The notes under the pieces are model-generated. The model worked only from the letters and a program-made list of their open reading frames with translations, was not told the DNA's origin and searched no databases. Positions 52,031 through 60,024 of a stretch of 64,000 bases of DNA are shown here, piece by piece. Source of the DNA: a virus; the IMG/VR virus record IMGVR_UViG_3300034073_003071, positions 36,243 to 100,242 of that record. One strand, given 5' to 3'. The position numbers and the translations under genes were made by a program. Each line of letters starts with the position of its first letter. Position 1 is the first letter of the stretch.

Positions 52031-54289
52031 ATGGCAAATTATACAAAGTCATTTAATTTTAGAAATGGTGTTCAGGTTGATGACACCAACTTTATAGTAA
52101 ATGCCAATGGATTGGTTGGAATTGGAACCAGCATTCCAAGAGAAATTTTAGATGTTCATGGAAATACTAAGATCGTTGGTCTACTTTCTGCGACTCGTAT
52201 TTACACTGAAGATATTAACGTATTAAGAAGTGGTTCTAATAGTTTAACCGTAGGTATTGTATCAATTTCTTCTGGAATTATAACAGCAACTTCTGGAATA
52301 ATTACATATTATGGTGATGGTGGAAATTTAATTAACTTACCAACGTCACAATGGATAGATGTTGATAGTGGATTTGGTTATACTAGCATATATGCATCAG
52401 GAAATGTTGGTATAGCAACAACATTTCCAAATTATACCTTGCAAATTGGAGGAAATCCTTCAATTCATAATGGTATCGGAATTAATTCAAGAGGATCAAT
52501 AGTAGCAACTGGTATTGTAACTGCAAATAAATTTGTTGGAATAGGATCAGATTTAACTTTATTAGATGCATCCAACATTTCTTCTGGAACTTTAAGCAAC
52601 TCCAGATTGCCATCAATTATCAGTGTAGGTGGTAGTATAAGTGCAGGAACTGGAATATATGGCGACACATTAAATATTGCTGGTAATATTACTGCAAATG
52701 ATATTAGTGCAGATGGTAATTTACTTACAAATTTAAACGCTACTAGTATTTCTTCTGGAACTCTAAACAACTCCAGATTGCCATCAGATATTACTGTTTC
52801 TGGCACAATTACTGCAGCATCTCTTAGTGGATCTGGAACTAATATAACAGCAATTAATGCGAGTAATATTTCATCTGGAACTTTAAATAATTCAAGATTA
52901 CCATCTAATATTAATATTTCGGGAATTATTACTGCAACTAGAATTAATGGAAGTACATTAACATTATCACAAAATATTAATGCACCTAGTGGTATTGTAA
53001 CTGCAAATAAATTTATTGGAATAGGATCAGAATTAACTTTATTAGATGCATCCAACATTTCTTCTGGAACTCTAAACAACTCCAGATTGCCATCAGATAT
53101 TAGTGTTTCTGGGACTATAACAGCATCTAATGGATTTGCTGGAAATATTGCTGGAAATGTAACCGGAAACGTTATTGGTGATTTAACTGGAACGGCATCT
53201 TTAGCTAATAATCTTACTGGTTCTCCAGCTATTGTAGTAAGTAATATTAATAGCAATTTTTCTAATTTGGGTGTTTCTACATTAACAAGTGCTTATGTTC
53301 AAAATAGTATTGGAGTTGGTACACTTTCTCCAAATGCAACTGTTCATATTAGAAAAACATCAAGTCCAACATCACTTCAAATAACTAGTGATGCCGATGA
53401 ATCCTACATTACAATAGGAAGTTCAGAATCTAGATTGGGAAGTAATGGTGAAATTAAATATGGAAACATAAGTGGAATATATCCATATAGTTCTTCAAAA
53501 ACCTTAGATATTATAAACTATTCTTTAGGAAATATCAATCAATATTTACATTTAGGAACACTACCAGGAATTGGAACTGGAAACTTTAATTGGATTTATG
53601 GTCAAACCAACAATATTTTGTTGACACTGACCTATGAAGGTAAAATGGGAATTGGTGTCACAGATCCAATCAATACATTTGAAGTTGTTGGCACTTCAAC
53701 AGTGACTAATAACTCATACGTTGGAAATGATTTTTCAGTAAGTGGAAATGCAACAATTGGTGGAAATTTAACAATCAATGGTTCTTTATCTTCTCAAGGA
53801 GCTATAAATTCGGATGTTGCAGGAACCCTTACTGGAAATGTTAATTCCACTAGTGGAATTTCTACATTTAATGATGTAAATACAATTTCTTTAAATGTAA
53901 CTAATTATGTTGGAATAGGAACTACTACCGATGGTGGAACACCTTTAAAAATAAACAAAGGTGTTAATGCAAGATCATTTATAGTATCTACAGATGGTTC
54001 AATAGGAATACAAACAAGTGAAATTCAAGACAATACAATTTTAACTGCAATTAGTGGTTCTTCTGTATTTTTATCAGTTGGTGTTGGTACAACTGCTTTA
54101 CGTTCATCTGCAGATTTTGCAAATGCTGGTGGACCTGCGGGTATTAATTATAATTTTATGATTCTTCCAAAAGTTACTACAACTGAAAGAGATAATTTCA
54201 CAGGTGTAACTAATGGATCAATAATTTATAATACCACGACCAATAAATTCCAAGGATATGCTGCTGGTTCTTGGATTGATCTTCATTAG
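52031..54289 (+). CDS. Repeat tail fibre of cyanophage type
   Basis: 752 residues starting MANYTKSFNFRNGVQVDDTN. The middle has recurring units of about 60 residues with the motif SNISSGTLNNSRLPSDI and strands such as GIVTANKFIGIGSELTLLDA, repeated four to five times. The ends have 'VGIGT.P' beads (VGIATTFPNYTLQIGG, MGIGVTDPINTFEVVG). This bead-and-shaft layout is that of short-repeat phage fibres. The C-terminus ITERDNF-like (TTTERDNFTGVTNGSIIYNT) looks like a fibre tip domain. Confidence 0.78.
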   Translation: MANYTKSFNFRNGVQVDDTNFIVNANGLVGIGTSIPREILDVHGNTKIVGLLSATRIYTEDINVLRSGSNSLTVGIVSISSGIITATSGIITYYGDGGNLINLPTSQWIDVDSGFGYTSIYASGNVGIATTFPNYTLQIGGNPSIHNGIGINSRGSIVATGIVTANKFVGIGSDLTLLDASNISSGTLSNSRLPSIISVGGSISAGTGIYGDTLNIAGNITANDISADGNLLTNLNATSISSGTLNNSRLPSDITVSGTITAASLSGSGTNITAINASNISSGTLNNSRLPSNINISGIITATRINGSTLTLSQNINAPSGIVTANKFIGIGSELTLLDASNISSGTLNNSRLPSDISVSGTITASNGFAGNIAGNVTGNVIGDLTGTASLANNLTGSPAIVVSNINSNFSNLGVSTLTSAYVQNSIGVGTLSPNATVHIRKTSSPTSLQITSDADESYITIGSSESRLGSNGEIKYGNISGIYPYSSSKTLDIINYSLGNINQYLHLGTLPGIGTGNFNWIYGQTNNILLTLTYEGKMGIGVTDPINTFEVVGTSTVTNNSYVGNDFSVSGNATIGGNLTINGSLSSQGAINSDVAGTLTGNVNSTSGISTFNDVNTISLNVTNYVGIGTTTDGGTPLKINKGVNARSFIVSTDGSIGIQTSEIQDNTILTAISGSSVFLSVGVGTTALRSSADFANAGGPAGINYNFMILPKVTTTERDNFTGVTNGSIIYNTTTNKFQGYAAGSWIDLH

Positions 54290-54387
54290 TACTTGACATA
54301 AGATTAAAAACCATATAGACTACCTTTGTCCTGGTTGAAGATAAGACTTAGCTTTCTTTAAGACACTTTAGAAACCGTCCACTACAA

Positions 54388-54407
54388 CCCCGTCAAGGGG
54401 ATTTTTT
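54388..54407 (+). terminator. Rho-independent terminator before the helicase gene
   Basis: CCCC and GGGG around GTCAA, followed by A and six T. It ends the late fibre block; the -10 box of the next gene starts three bases after the T-run. Confidence 0.85.
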
Positions 54408-54409
54408 AT

Positions 54410-54418
54410 TGCTATAAT
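54410..54418 (+). promoter_or_regulatory. Extended -10 promoter TGCTATAAT
   Basis: TGC followed by TATAAT, immediately behind the terminator, 23 bases before the helicase ATG. No -35 hexamer is recognisable 17 bases upstream because the terminator stem occupies that place. Confidence 0.65.
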
Positions 54419-54441
54419 ATCAAGACAGTCAACCAAACATC

Positions 54442-55674
54442 ATGTTTCAACTTCGTCCCCACCAACAACGTGGTCTTGATGCCATGATCAAACATCTTAA
54501 AGGTCAATTGGTCATGCCCACGGGTTCTGGTAAGACTCCTACGATGATCTTTGATGCTAAAAATCAATTTGACAATCATTACGGAGAAACTCTGATCGTT
54601 GTAGTTGCTCCGCGTATTCTACTTTCTGAACAACTTTCTAGTGAGTTTCTTGAGTTTATCGATAATGCTTCCGTGATGCATGTTCACACTGGTGAAACCC
54701 ATCATTATAGTAGTACTAGTCCAAGTGCAATTCGTTCCTGGGTAGATAACACCAGGGGACATAAGATTATTTTTACAACTTATAATTCTCTTTGCCGTAT
54801 TCAAAAGGCAGACATTCATGTGAATACGATTTACTTTGATGAAGCACATAATAGTGTTAAGAAGTCATTCTTTGAGTCAACTGAATATTTTTCAGGGAAT
54901 GCAGATCGTTGTTATTTCTTCACTGCTACACCAAAACACAGTGCAACGATTTCTAAACCTGGAATGAATGATTCTAGGGTTTATGGGCAGGTGATCTGTA
55001 ATGTTTCTGCACCAGAGTTGGTTGATGCTGGATTTATTCTTCCAGCTAAAGTTTCAGTTCAAAAAATTGATCTGGTGCGTGATAAAGATTATGGTGCTGA
55101 GCGTGACTGTATGACTCTTCTTGACACGATTATCAATGAAGATCATATGGATAAAGTTTTGGTTGCGGCGCCGAATACTAAGGTTTTGATGCGTATGCTT
55201 GCGGAAACTGAATTCATGACCGAAATTCAGTCTTATGGCTATGATGTGATGTGGATTACTGCAAAGTACGGTGCATTCATCAATAACAAAAAGGTTTCGC
55301 GTGAGGTATTCTTCGATACCTTGACTGCATGGGGTAAAGATTCTGATAAAAAATTCATAATTCTTCACTACAGCATTCTGTCAGAAGGGATCAACTGCCC
55401 TGGGTTGACATCCTGCATCATGATGCGTAATATGGATGTGATCCAGATGTGTCAGACCATTGGTAGAGTGATTCGCCTGCATCCAAACGATTCCAAGCGC
55501 ATTCAAGCTGGAGAGATCGCCTCAGGGGATCTTCAGAGCTACTCCAAGGCATTTGGAATGATTCATGTACCAGTTTATGCTAATACTGGTATTGCCACCG
55601 CTAAGCGCCTTCAGAGCGTCGTTGACACTGTTTTTACACAGGGTCAACCTGCAATTTCTACAATCAAACTCTAA
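54442..55674 (+). CDS. SF2 DEAH-box helicase (UvsW-like)
   Basis: 410 residues. Q-type opening FQLRPHQQRGLDAMIKHLKG, Walker A MPTGSGKT at 25-32, VVVAPRILLSEQL (motif Ia), DEAH (residues about 133-136), then FFTATP (motif III), and helicase C with QMCQTIGRVIRLHP near 335-350. It is shorter than T4 UvsW (503), but the domain order matches UvsW-type branch-migration or repair helicases. It may rescue stalled forks or remodel D-loops. It has its own promoter and precedes the small-gene region. Confidence 0.82.
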   Translation: MFQLRPHQQRGLDAMIKHLKGQLVMPTGSGKTPTMIFDAKNQFDNHYGETLIVVVAPRILLSEQLSSEFLEFIDNASVMHVHTGETHHYSSTSPSAIRSWVDNTRGHKIIFTTYNSLCRIQKADIHVNTIYFDEAHNSVKKSFFESTEYFSGNADRCYFFTATPKHSATISKPGMNDSRVYGQVICNVSAPELVDAGFILPAKVSVQKIDLVRDKDYGAERDCMTLLDTIINEDHMDKVLVAAPNTKVLMRMLAETEFMTEIQSYGYDVMWITAKYGAFINNKKVSREVFFDTLTAWGKDSDKKFIILHYSILSEGINCPGLTSCIMMRNMDVIQMCQTIGRVIRLHPNDSKRIQAGEIASGDLQSYSKAFGMIHVPVYANTGIATAKRLQSVVDTVFTQGQPAISTIKL

Positions 55675-55695
55675 TTTTTAACAGGAGATCTTATT

Positions 55696-55839
55696 ATGTT
55701 TTGTGAAGTTAAGCTTTACGTTGCTGGTAAAATTTTTTACGAAACTGTGATTGCTCGCGACTATGCGGAAGCCAGGCTTGTTGCAAAAACACGCAATCCA
55801 AATGCTACAATTATGGGTGTAACTGCTGTGGTTCGATGA
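55696..55839 (+). CDS. Small protein behind the helicase
   Basis: 47 residues: MFCEVKLYVAGKIFYETVIA, RDYAEARLVAKTRNPNATIM. An AGGAG ribosome site is 12 bases upstream. The compact fold (strand, helix, strand) is unidentified. ATGA-coupled to the next gene. Confidence 0.6.
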   Translation: MFCEVKLYVAGKIFYETVIARDYAEARLVAKTRNPNATIMGVTAVVR

Positions 55840-56063
55840 ACATTCAAAATGAAGGTATTTTAGATCCTGTTCCTGGTGAACCTAATGGGTTTGTCTCAAA
55901 AAATGGAGAATGGGCGGCAATTCCTTGGGGAAAGAAGTTCATTATTGTTTATAAGGGGCAACAAGTTCACACTGCAAAAAACTACAATTCTGCTAAATCT
56001 TACATTCAAAAGTCCACAAAAGGTTCATCGGTTTCAACTTTGGATCAATTTTTGTCCGAGTAA
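55836..56063 (+). CDS. Small hypothetical protein
   Basis: 75 residues, coupled (ATGA) to the 55696 gene: GILDPVPGEPNGFVSKNGEW, AAIPWGKKFIIVYKGQQVHT, then a Ser/Thr-rich tail. Beta-rich; no known motif. Confidence 0.6.
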   Translation: MNIQNEGILDPVPGEPNGFVSKNGEWAAIPWGKKFIIVYKGQQVHTAKNYNSAKSYIQKSTKGSSVSTLDQFLSE

Positions 56064-56085
56064 ATACACATAATGCTTTAATTCA

Positions 56086-56319
56086 ATGACACCTTCCTAC
56101 TACTTTTGGTTTTTTGCCTTTGCTGTAATTGCTTACTTTATTGTGACCGATAATAGTGTTGCAATTGCAGTGAATCTTATTTCTAAATTAGTAGGAATTT
56201 GGTTTGAAAAGAAAAAATGGTGGTTGCTTCACAATCCTCGTAATCCTGTGATAAAATATCTAATGTGGCGTCATGCTCTGAAACTTGCCAAAGAAATTGA
56301 AAAGGAATTTAAACAATGA
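56086..56319 (+). CDS. Small membrane protein
   Basis: 77 residues. The first 22 (SYYFWFFAFAVIAYFIVTD) form a transmembrane helix; the rest is basic and helical (FEKKKWWLLHNPRNPVIKYL). Possibly an inner-membrane effector; function unknown. Overlaps the next gene by four bases. Confidence 0.6.
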   Translation: MTPSYYFWFFAFAVIAYFIVTDNSVAIAVNLISKLVGIWFEKKKWWLLHNPRNPVIKYLMWRHALKLAKEIEKEFKQ

Positions 56320-56501
56320 AACCTAACTTTCGCAAAGTATTGGAGATGGCACTTGAAGAAGGTGTCCGTTATGGTTATTCTCGTGCTCATAAACACGTAG
56401 AAAATCCAACAGAAGGTGCTATTATTGATAATATTGTGGAGCAAGTTATGAATTCTTTGTATGAGTGGTTTGATTTTGAGGATAATAATGAACCTAATTA
56501 A
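56316..56501 (+). CDS. Small helical protein
   Basis: 61 residues, MKPNFRKVLEMALEEGVRYG, YSRAHKHVENPTEG, an acidic helical end. Coupled to the membrane protein by ATGA. Not recognised. Confidence 0.55.
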   Translation: MKPNFRKVLEMALEEGVRYGYSRAHKHVENPTEGAIIDNIVEQVMNSLYEWFDFEDNNEPN

Positions 56502-56799
56502 TTTTAAACATCGTAAAACATTAATTAAATATAATCATCGTGAAGATTTTGGACACGATTGGTACGTTCAAATTTTAAATATCAAACGATGGAGTTTACT
56601 CCAAGTATCTGTAAGTTGGAATGATTATCCATCTTGGCCTTATCTGCAGATCAAATCTGGAACTGGTGATGTTCTAGATTTTTTGTTCTGGGTTTATAAG
56701 TTTGGAATTGATGTGACTCTGATTGGTAGAACTTGGAGTTGGGACTATTTGGATGAAATAGATGAAGAAGGAGAAGATAATGAAGGAATTTCCCGATAA
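56488..56799 (+). CDS. Small hypothetical protein
   Basis: 103 residues from the ATG at 56488 (overlap of 14 bases with the upstream gene): MNLINFKHRKTLIKYNHRED, FGHDWYVQILNIKRWSLLQV, then Trp-rich strands and an acidic tail. A beta-sandwich-like small protein; unknown. Confidence 0.55.
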   Translation: MNLINFKHRKTLIKYNHREDFGHDWYVQILNIKRWSLLQVSVSWNDYPSWPYLQIKSGTGDVLDFLFWVYKFGIDVTLIGRTWSWDYLDEIDEEGEDNEGISR

Positions 56800-56968
56800 A
56801 CTTAATTTGGATATAATGTGGACGGTGGCAACATCGTCCAGTATTGAAACTGGCACAAGACCCCAATACGGGTTTGCCAAACTGCTGTATGATTACCTCA
56901 CAGACAACGATCCCTATGGACTCTGTAATGACTTTAAAAGAAAAGAAAGCACTCCTGAAGAAACTTGA
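56780..56968 (+). CDS. Small hypothetical protein containing a relic of the promoter cassette
   Basis: 62 residues, MKEFPDKLNLDIMWTVATSS onward, overlapping both neighbours. Its reading frame runs across the bases GAAACTGGCACAAGACCC (56842-56859), a clear copy of the cassette seen between genes at 58.2, 59.6, 59.95 and 62.3 kb. So either the protein has captured the cassette, or the gene is not translated. Confidence 0.4.
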   Translation: MKEFPDKLNLDIMWTVATSSSIETGTRPQYGFAKLLYDYLTDNDPYGLCNDFKRKESTPEET

Positions 56969-57212
56969 AACTGCCTACAACACGTGTTTTGATTGTGGGA
57001 AGAAGTATGGAGTATATTCTGTAGGATGCTCCTCTGTTTATGAGTCAAAGTGTGGTGTGTGCGATGAAATCAAACCCATTACTGAAACTAGGGATTTTGC
57101 TTACTTTATTACTGGTATTCGCAAACTGAAACTTGAGATCCAAAATGAGAAAAGTAACCGTAAAACCGAAAAGCAAAAAGGCGAAGAACAGACTCTGCAA
57201 TGTGATGGGTAA
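56928..57212 (+). CDS. Small zinc-ribbon-like protein
   Basis: 94 residues from the ATG at 56928: LKEKKALLKKLETAYNTCFD, then CFDCGKKYGVYSVGC ... CGVCDE gives paired Cys-x2-Cys motifs for a zinc site, followed by a basic helical tail. Possibly RNA- or polymerase-binding. It overlaps the previous reading frame by 41 bases. Confidence 0.55.
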   Translation: MTLKEKKALLKKLETAYNTCFDCGKKYGVYSVGCSSVYESKCGVCDEIKPITETRDFAYFITGIRKLKLEIQNEKSNRKTEKQKGEEQTLQCDG

Positions 57213-57339
57213 TAATCCCATTTGCATTGTAGAGCAAGACAAAGGAGATGGTATGTTGTTTCTCGCATCAGAGAATCAAAAATACTTTTTCTGGGTAAAC
57301 ATCAACGACTTTTGGGAATGTGATTGGGAGGTTATTTAA
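57145..57339 (+). CDS. Small basic protein
   Basis: 64 residues from the ATG at 57145: RKVTVKPKSKKAKNRLCNVM, then strands FLASENQKYFFWVNINDFWE. Basic start, acidic Trp-rich end. Overlaps the zinc protein by 68 bases and the next gene by one. Unknown function. Confidence 0.5.
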   Translation: MRKVTVKPKSKKAKNRLCNVMGNNPICIVEQDKGDGMLFLASENQKYFFWVNINDFWECDWEVI

Positions 57340-57623
57340 TGAGTTTTTCTAAAACTGTTTCTGTTTTTGCTGCTCTTGCAAGTATCTTTGCTGCTGGTGC
57401 TACTGGTTGGAAACTTGCAGATTCACAAAAAGAAGTTCCTTTGAGTCCATTAGACCAAAAGGTTATGGAGTTGGAAAAGAAACTTGACCAAGCACAACAA
57501 CCCCAAGTTGTTCCAGAACCTGTAATTCTTCCTACCCCCCAACCTCAACTGCCTCAAACATCTCAAACCCCTCCTCCTCAACTGCCTCCTCCTGCTCCTG
57601 CTCCAGAAAATGTCACTCCTTGA
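57339..57623 (+). CDS. Membrane-anchored proline-rich protein
   Basis: 94 residues, starting within the previous stop (TAATG). Residues about 4-28 (KTVSVFAALASIFAAGATGW) form one transmembrane anchor or uncleaved signal, then an acidic coil (LDQKVMELEKKLDQAQQ) and an extreme Pro/Gln tail (LPTPQPQLPQTSQ, PPPQLPPPAPAP). The layout suits a spacer crossing the periplasm, for example a spanin-like or envelope-linker protein; this is only an inference. Confidence 0.55.
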   Translation: MSFSKTVSVFAALASIFAAGATGWKLADSQKEVPLSPLDQKVMELEKKLDQAQQPQVVPEPVILPTPQPQLPQTSQTPPPQLPPPAPAPENVTP

Positions 57624-57801
57624 TACTCTCAATTACCTTATACAAGACCAAGAAGGAGACCTTCAATGTTATGAATGGGATATTAGGGAAGAACTCAATC
57701 ACGAAGTTAATGATGTTGATTGGTATACTGAACAATACGACCTCACAAAACAAAGAATAGAAGACCTCAAACAAATCAAAATCATTATTGAAAATCAATG
57801 A
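57610..57801 (+). CDS. Small acidic helical protein
   Basis: 63 residues: SLLDTLNYLIQDQEGDLQCY, EWDIREELNHEVNDVDWYTE, ending in a basic helix. Overlaps the neighbours on both sides. Unknown function. Confidence 0.55.
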   Translation: MSLLDTLNYLIQDQEGDLQCYEWDIREELNHEVNDVDWYTEQYDLTKQRIEDLKQIKIIIENQ

Positions 57802-58235
57802 AAACCTACAATCTCACCATCACTGAAAAGCAGGCACGAGCACTTGTAGATGCTACTGATTTGCTTCAAAGAGTTCAATTGGGTCAGTGGAGGGAAATTC
57901 AAGATAATCTTCCTCTTCAAAAACCAATTGATTATACAGAATTTCACCAGGATATGAAAATTATTGGAGCAATTCTATCCAAACATATGATTGATGGTAT
58001 TGATGGTGGTGCTTCCTCACTTGGAGTAGGACATCAAGACCTTCCAGAAAGTAATGGTATTCTTTATGACCTTCATCGGGTCATTCGCAGGAAACTTTCT
58101 GTGGAACGAGCAGTAGAGCAGGGTATTATTGAGAATGAAAATGTTTCCAGAAATGAAATGCCTATCACAGTGGATTTTGATTTACCTATGAAGTGGGGAA
58201 CCGAACCACTTGCTAAACTGGAAAGGGTCAGTTGA
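57798..58235 (+). CDS. Conserved-looking hypothetical protein
   Basis: 145 residues, mostly helical: TITEKQARALVDATDLLQRV, QLGQWREIQDNLPLQ, KIIGAILSKHMIDGIDGGAS, then a Gly-rich linker and VERAVEQGIIENENVSR. One of the larger proteins in the early small-gene region. Its stop is followed directly by the first promoter cassette. Confidence 0.6.
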   Translation: MKTYNLTITEKQARALVDATDLLQRVQLGQWREIQDNLPLQKPIDYTEFHQDMKIIGAILSKHMIDGIDGGASSLGVGHQDLPESNGILYDLHRVIRRKLSVERAVEQGIIENENVSRNEMPITVDFDLPMKWGTEPLAKLERVS

Positions 58236-58236
58236 G

Positions 58237-58282
58237 AAACTGGCACAGGGTATCTCCACAGGTGCCCTTTTTGCCGTATAAT
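58237..58282 (+). promoter_or_regulatory. Terminator-promoter cassette, copy 1
   Basis: AACTGGCACAGGGTATCTCC, ACAGGTGCCCTTTTTGCC, then TATAAT (58277-58282). The hairpin (GGG..CCC type, weakened by TATC) and five T resemble a terminator; the -10 box follows after eight bases. The next ATG is 21 bases downstream. No -35 hexamer at the usual distance. Confidence 0.75.
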
Positions 58283-58303
58283 AATTTCAGTTCAAACAAA
58301 CCA

Positions 58304-58474
58304 ATGGACGACCAACACACTCTCAACGTGCAGATCGCTGACACGCTTGAGAAGATCCAACACATCAATCCTGTGTTGTATGGTTTCTGGTATAGTAAGT
58401 TGTATCCTCCTCATGGCGACACCAAACACTGGACTACTGAAACTCTTGTCCATTTAAACAATCTTTTAAAATGA
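58304..58474 (+). CDS. Small early protein behind cassette 1
   Basis: 56 residues, MDDQHTLNVQIADTLEKIQH, INPVLYGFWYSKLYPP, ending VHLNNLLK. The start at 58304 is set by the promoter and by the 22-base leader shared with other cassettes. Unknown role. Confidence 0.6.
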   Translation: MDDQHTLNVQIADTLEKIQHINPVLYGFWYSKLYPPHGDTKHWTTETLVHLNNLLK

Positions 58475-58644
58475 TTAGAGCAATCCTTAATCAAGTTCCA
58501 GTTAAATATGGATCTTATACTGCTGAAGGTAACAAGATCCGCCGAACATTCTCCAACGGTTTCAGTTACATCGTAGAAGAATGTAACTCACCAGAGGAAG
58601 CACAACGCATCGTCAGTGATCTCAACTATCTTACAAGCAAATGA
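58471..58644 (+). CDS. Small hypothetical protein
   Basis: 57 residues: MIRAILNQVPVKYGSYTAEG, NKIRRTFSNGFSYIVEECNS. Compact strand-helix protein, ATGA-coupled on both sides. Confidence 0.55.
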   Translation: MIRAILNQVPVKYGSYTAEGNKIRRTFSNGFSYIVEECNSPEEAQRIVSDLNYLTSK

Positions 58645-58928
58645 CTGAAACCAAAACCTATCCCTACCTCAAATACATTCCTCATTTTGTTGCAATTCGG
58701 TTGATTGTGCTTGGTCCCTTTGCGATTGCACAAGCAACGGCAGAGTTCATCTCCAACTCTCTGGATAAATTTACATACAAACTTGATAAACTTCTTCCAT
58801 CACCTTATATTGAAAAGCAAGTAGAATGGGATCAGTTGCCCAAACAAAATCAAGAAGCGATTGAGTATCTTGCAAAAAAGCGTGATACTACCAAAGAACG
58901 AATTCTTATTCAAACTGTGAAACCATGA
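58641..58928 (+). CDS. Small membrane-associated protein
   Basis: 95 residues. YIPHFVAIRLIVLGPFAIAQ (residues about 12-34) is a transmembrane or membrane-binding helix, followed by an amphipathic region and an acidic basic mix (QVEWDQLPKQNQEAIEYLAK). Unknown role. Confidence 0.55.
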   Translation: MTETKTYPYLKYIPHFVAIRLIVLGPFAIAQATAEFISNSLDKFTYKLDKLLPSPYIEKQVEWDQLPKQNQEAIEYLAKKRDTTKERILIQTVKP

Positions 58929-59164
58929 CTAAACAACTACCACAAAAAACACACGCAGAGACACTAATTAAGGTCACAGAAGAATACACTCTACGACCCA
59001 AAACAGGTGATCGTGCTCGTGTATGTATTGCTACTCTTCAATATCTACTGGACAACTTTGCTTACAATGTTGAGTATGATGCTGATGGTTGGGGTGGTTC
59101 TGTTAAATGTGTAGAAACTGAAGACATTGAACATCTTATTTACCAACTGCAAAAACTGAAATGA
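58925..59164 (+). CDS. Small hypothetical protein
   Basis: 79 residues: THAETLIKVTEEYTLRPKTG, DRARVCIATLQYLLDNFAYN, VEYDADGWGGSVKCV. Alpha/beta; unrecognised. Coupled by ATGA on both sides. Confidence 0.55.
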   Translation: MTKQLPQKTHAETLIKVTEEYTLRPKTGDRARVCIATLQYLLDNFAYNVEYDADGWGGSVKCVETEDIEHLIYQLQKLK

Positions 59165-59337
59165 ACTACCTCTGCCTACTTGATGGTGTTGTAGAATACG
59201 CCAGCACAGATCTCTACCAATTCAATCATTATCGTATGATGTATTACGAAGACCACAAAGATGCTGATGTAGAGTATCTTGTGCTAACTGATGAAGAGTA
59301 TAATGCTATGTTCCCTGTAGAGGAGGATGAAGAATGA
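59161..59337 (+). CDS. YLCLLDGVVEY paralogue, copy 1
   Basis: 58 residues, MNYLCLLDGVVEYASTDLYQ, FNHYRMMYYEDHKDADVEYL. About 80% of the sequence recurs in the 59-residue protein at 60197. An acidic strand-helix protein, possibly a small inhibitor or adaptor; unknown. Coupled (ATGA) to the next gene. Confidence 0.65.
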   Translation: MNYLCLLDGVVEYASTDLYQFNHYRMMYYEDHKDADVEYLVLTDEEYNAMFPVEEDEE

Positions 59338-59618
59338 GCGGCGGACACTTCAACGATTGCGGATACGAATACTATAATGTCTCACAGTTTGCTGATGAAC
59401 TTGAAGCAGAAGTTCGTAACAACTTTGAGAAGGATGAGTATGGTTATGCCTATGAGTATCCCCCAGAAGTTTGTGAGTATCTTTTAGAACAGGTGCCCAA
59501 AATGCGTAAGATGGCAGAGATTATGAGGGCGGTGGATTACTTATACAGCGGCGACCACGGTAGCGATAGTTTTATGGAAAGGGTGAAAGAAGTAGAAGAG
59601 AAATATAAGGACACTTGA
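59334..59618 (+). CDS. MSGGHF-family phage protein
   Basis: 94 residues starting MSGGHFNDCGYEYYNVSQFA, then DELEAEVRNNFEKDEY, PPEVCEYLLEQVPKMRKMAE and IMRAVDYLYSGDHGSDSFME. I know this MSGGHF opening with a VDYLLSGD-like middle and SFxxR end from many small phage proteins of unknown function. It ends KDT just before cassette 2. Confidence 0.65.
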   Translation: MSGGHFNDCGYEYYNVSQFADELEAEVRNNFEKDEYGYAYEYPPEVCEYLLEQVPKMRKMAEIMRAVDYLYSGDHGSDSFMERVKEVEEKYKDT

Positions 59619-59620
59619 AG

Positions 59621-59665
59621 AACTGGCACAGGGCATCTCCACAGGTGCCCTTTTTGCCTTATAAT
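59621..59665 (+). promoter_or_regulatory. Terminator-promoter cassette, copy 2
   Basis: AACTGGCACAGGGCATCTCC, ACAGGTGCCCTTTTTGCC, then TATAAT (59660-59665). Stem GGGCATC with GGTGCCC, seven pairs with one G-U, then five T. The ATG is 22 bases after the -10 box. Confidence 0.8.
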
Positions 59666-59687
59666 ACTCTTATAAGCAATCAAACCG

Positions 59688-59954
59688 ATGGACTACGAAA
59701 CTGAAATCATAGATGGACGCAAAGCAGTTGTCCGTCATTTCTTCAAATCACACGAAATTCAAGTTGGTTCTCGTTGGGCACGGGCAGATGGTTCTAAAGG
59801 TTTTGTGACCGTTGAAGGTCTCAATTCTTATGGGAGCACAGACCCTTGGTATGAAGTAGTTTATTCTTGGGAAGAAAATGGTGTGAAGAAAATCTGGCAA
59901 AAAGAAACTTTTGCCTTTCAATGTCGTTATTGTTTGATTATTGAGGACACTTGA
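59688..59954 (+). CDS. Small early protein behind cassette 2
   Basis: 88 residues: MDYETEIIDGRKAVVRHFFK, QVGSRWARADGSKGFVTVEG, NSYGSTDPWYEVVYSWEENG. Beta-rich, SH3-like; ends IIEDT just before cassette 3, echoing the KDT end of the gene before cassette 2. Unknown. Confidence 0.6.
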   Translation: MDYETEIIDGRKAVVRHFFKSHEIQVGSRWARADGSKGFVTVEGLNSYGSTDPWYEVVYSWEENGVKKIWQKETFAFQCRYCLIIEDT

Positions 59955-59956
59955 AG

Positions 59957-60001
59957 AACTGGCACAGGGCATCTCCACAGGTGCTCTTTTTGGTTTATAA
60001 T
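59957..60001 (+). promoter_or_regulatory. Terminator-promoter cassette, copy 3
   Basis: AACTGGCACAGGGCATCTCC, ACAGGTGCTCTTTTTGG, then TATAAT (59996-60001). One base change (GTGCTC) weakens the stem relative to copy 2. The ATG is 23 bases after the -10 box. Confidence 0.75.
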
Positions 60002-60024
60002 ACTCTCATACACACAGACACCTG

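Noticed and set aside
54294-54320. TTGACA with TATAGA as a further promoter before the helicase
   Set aside because: Spacing is only 15, the -10 is weak, and the terminator at 54388 would stop it; TGCTATAAT at 54410 is better placed.
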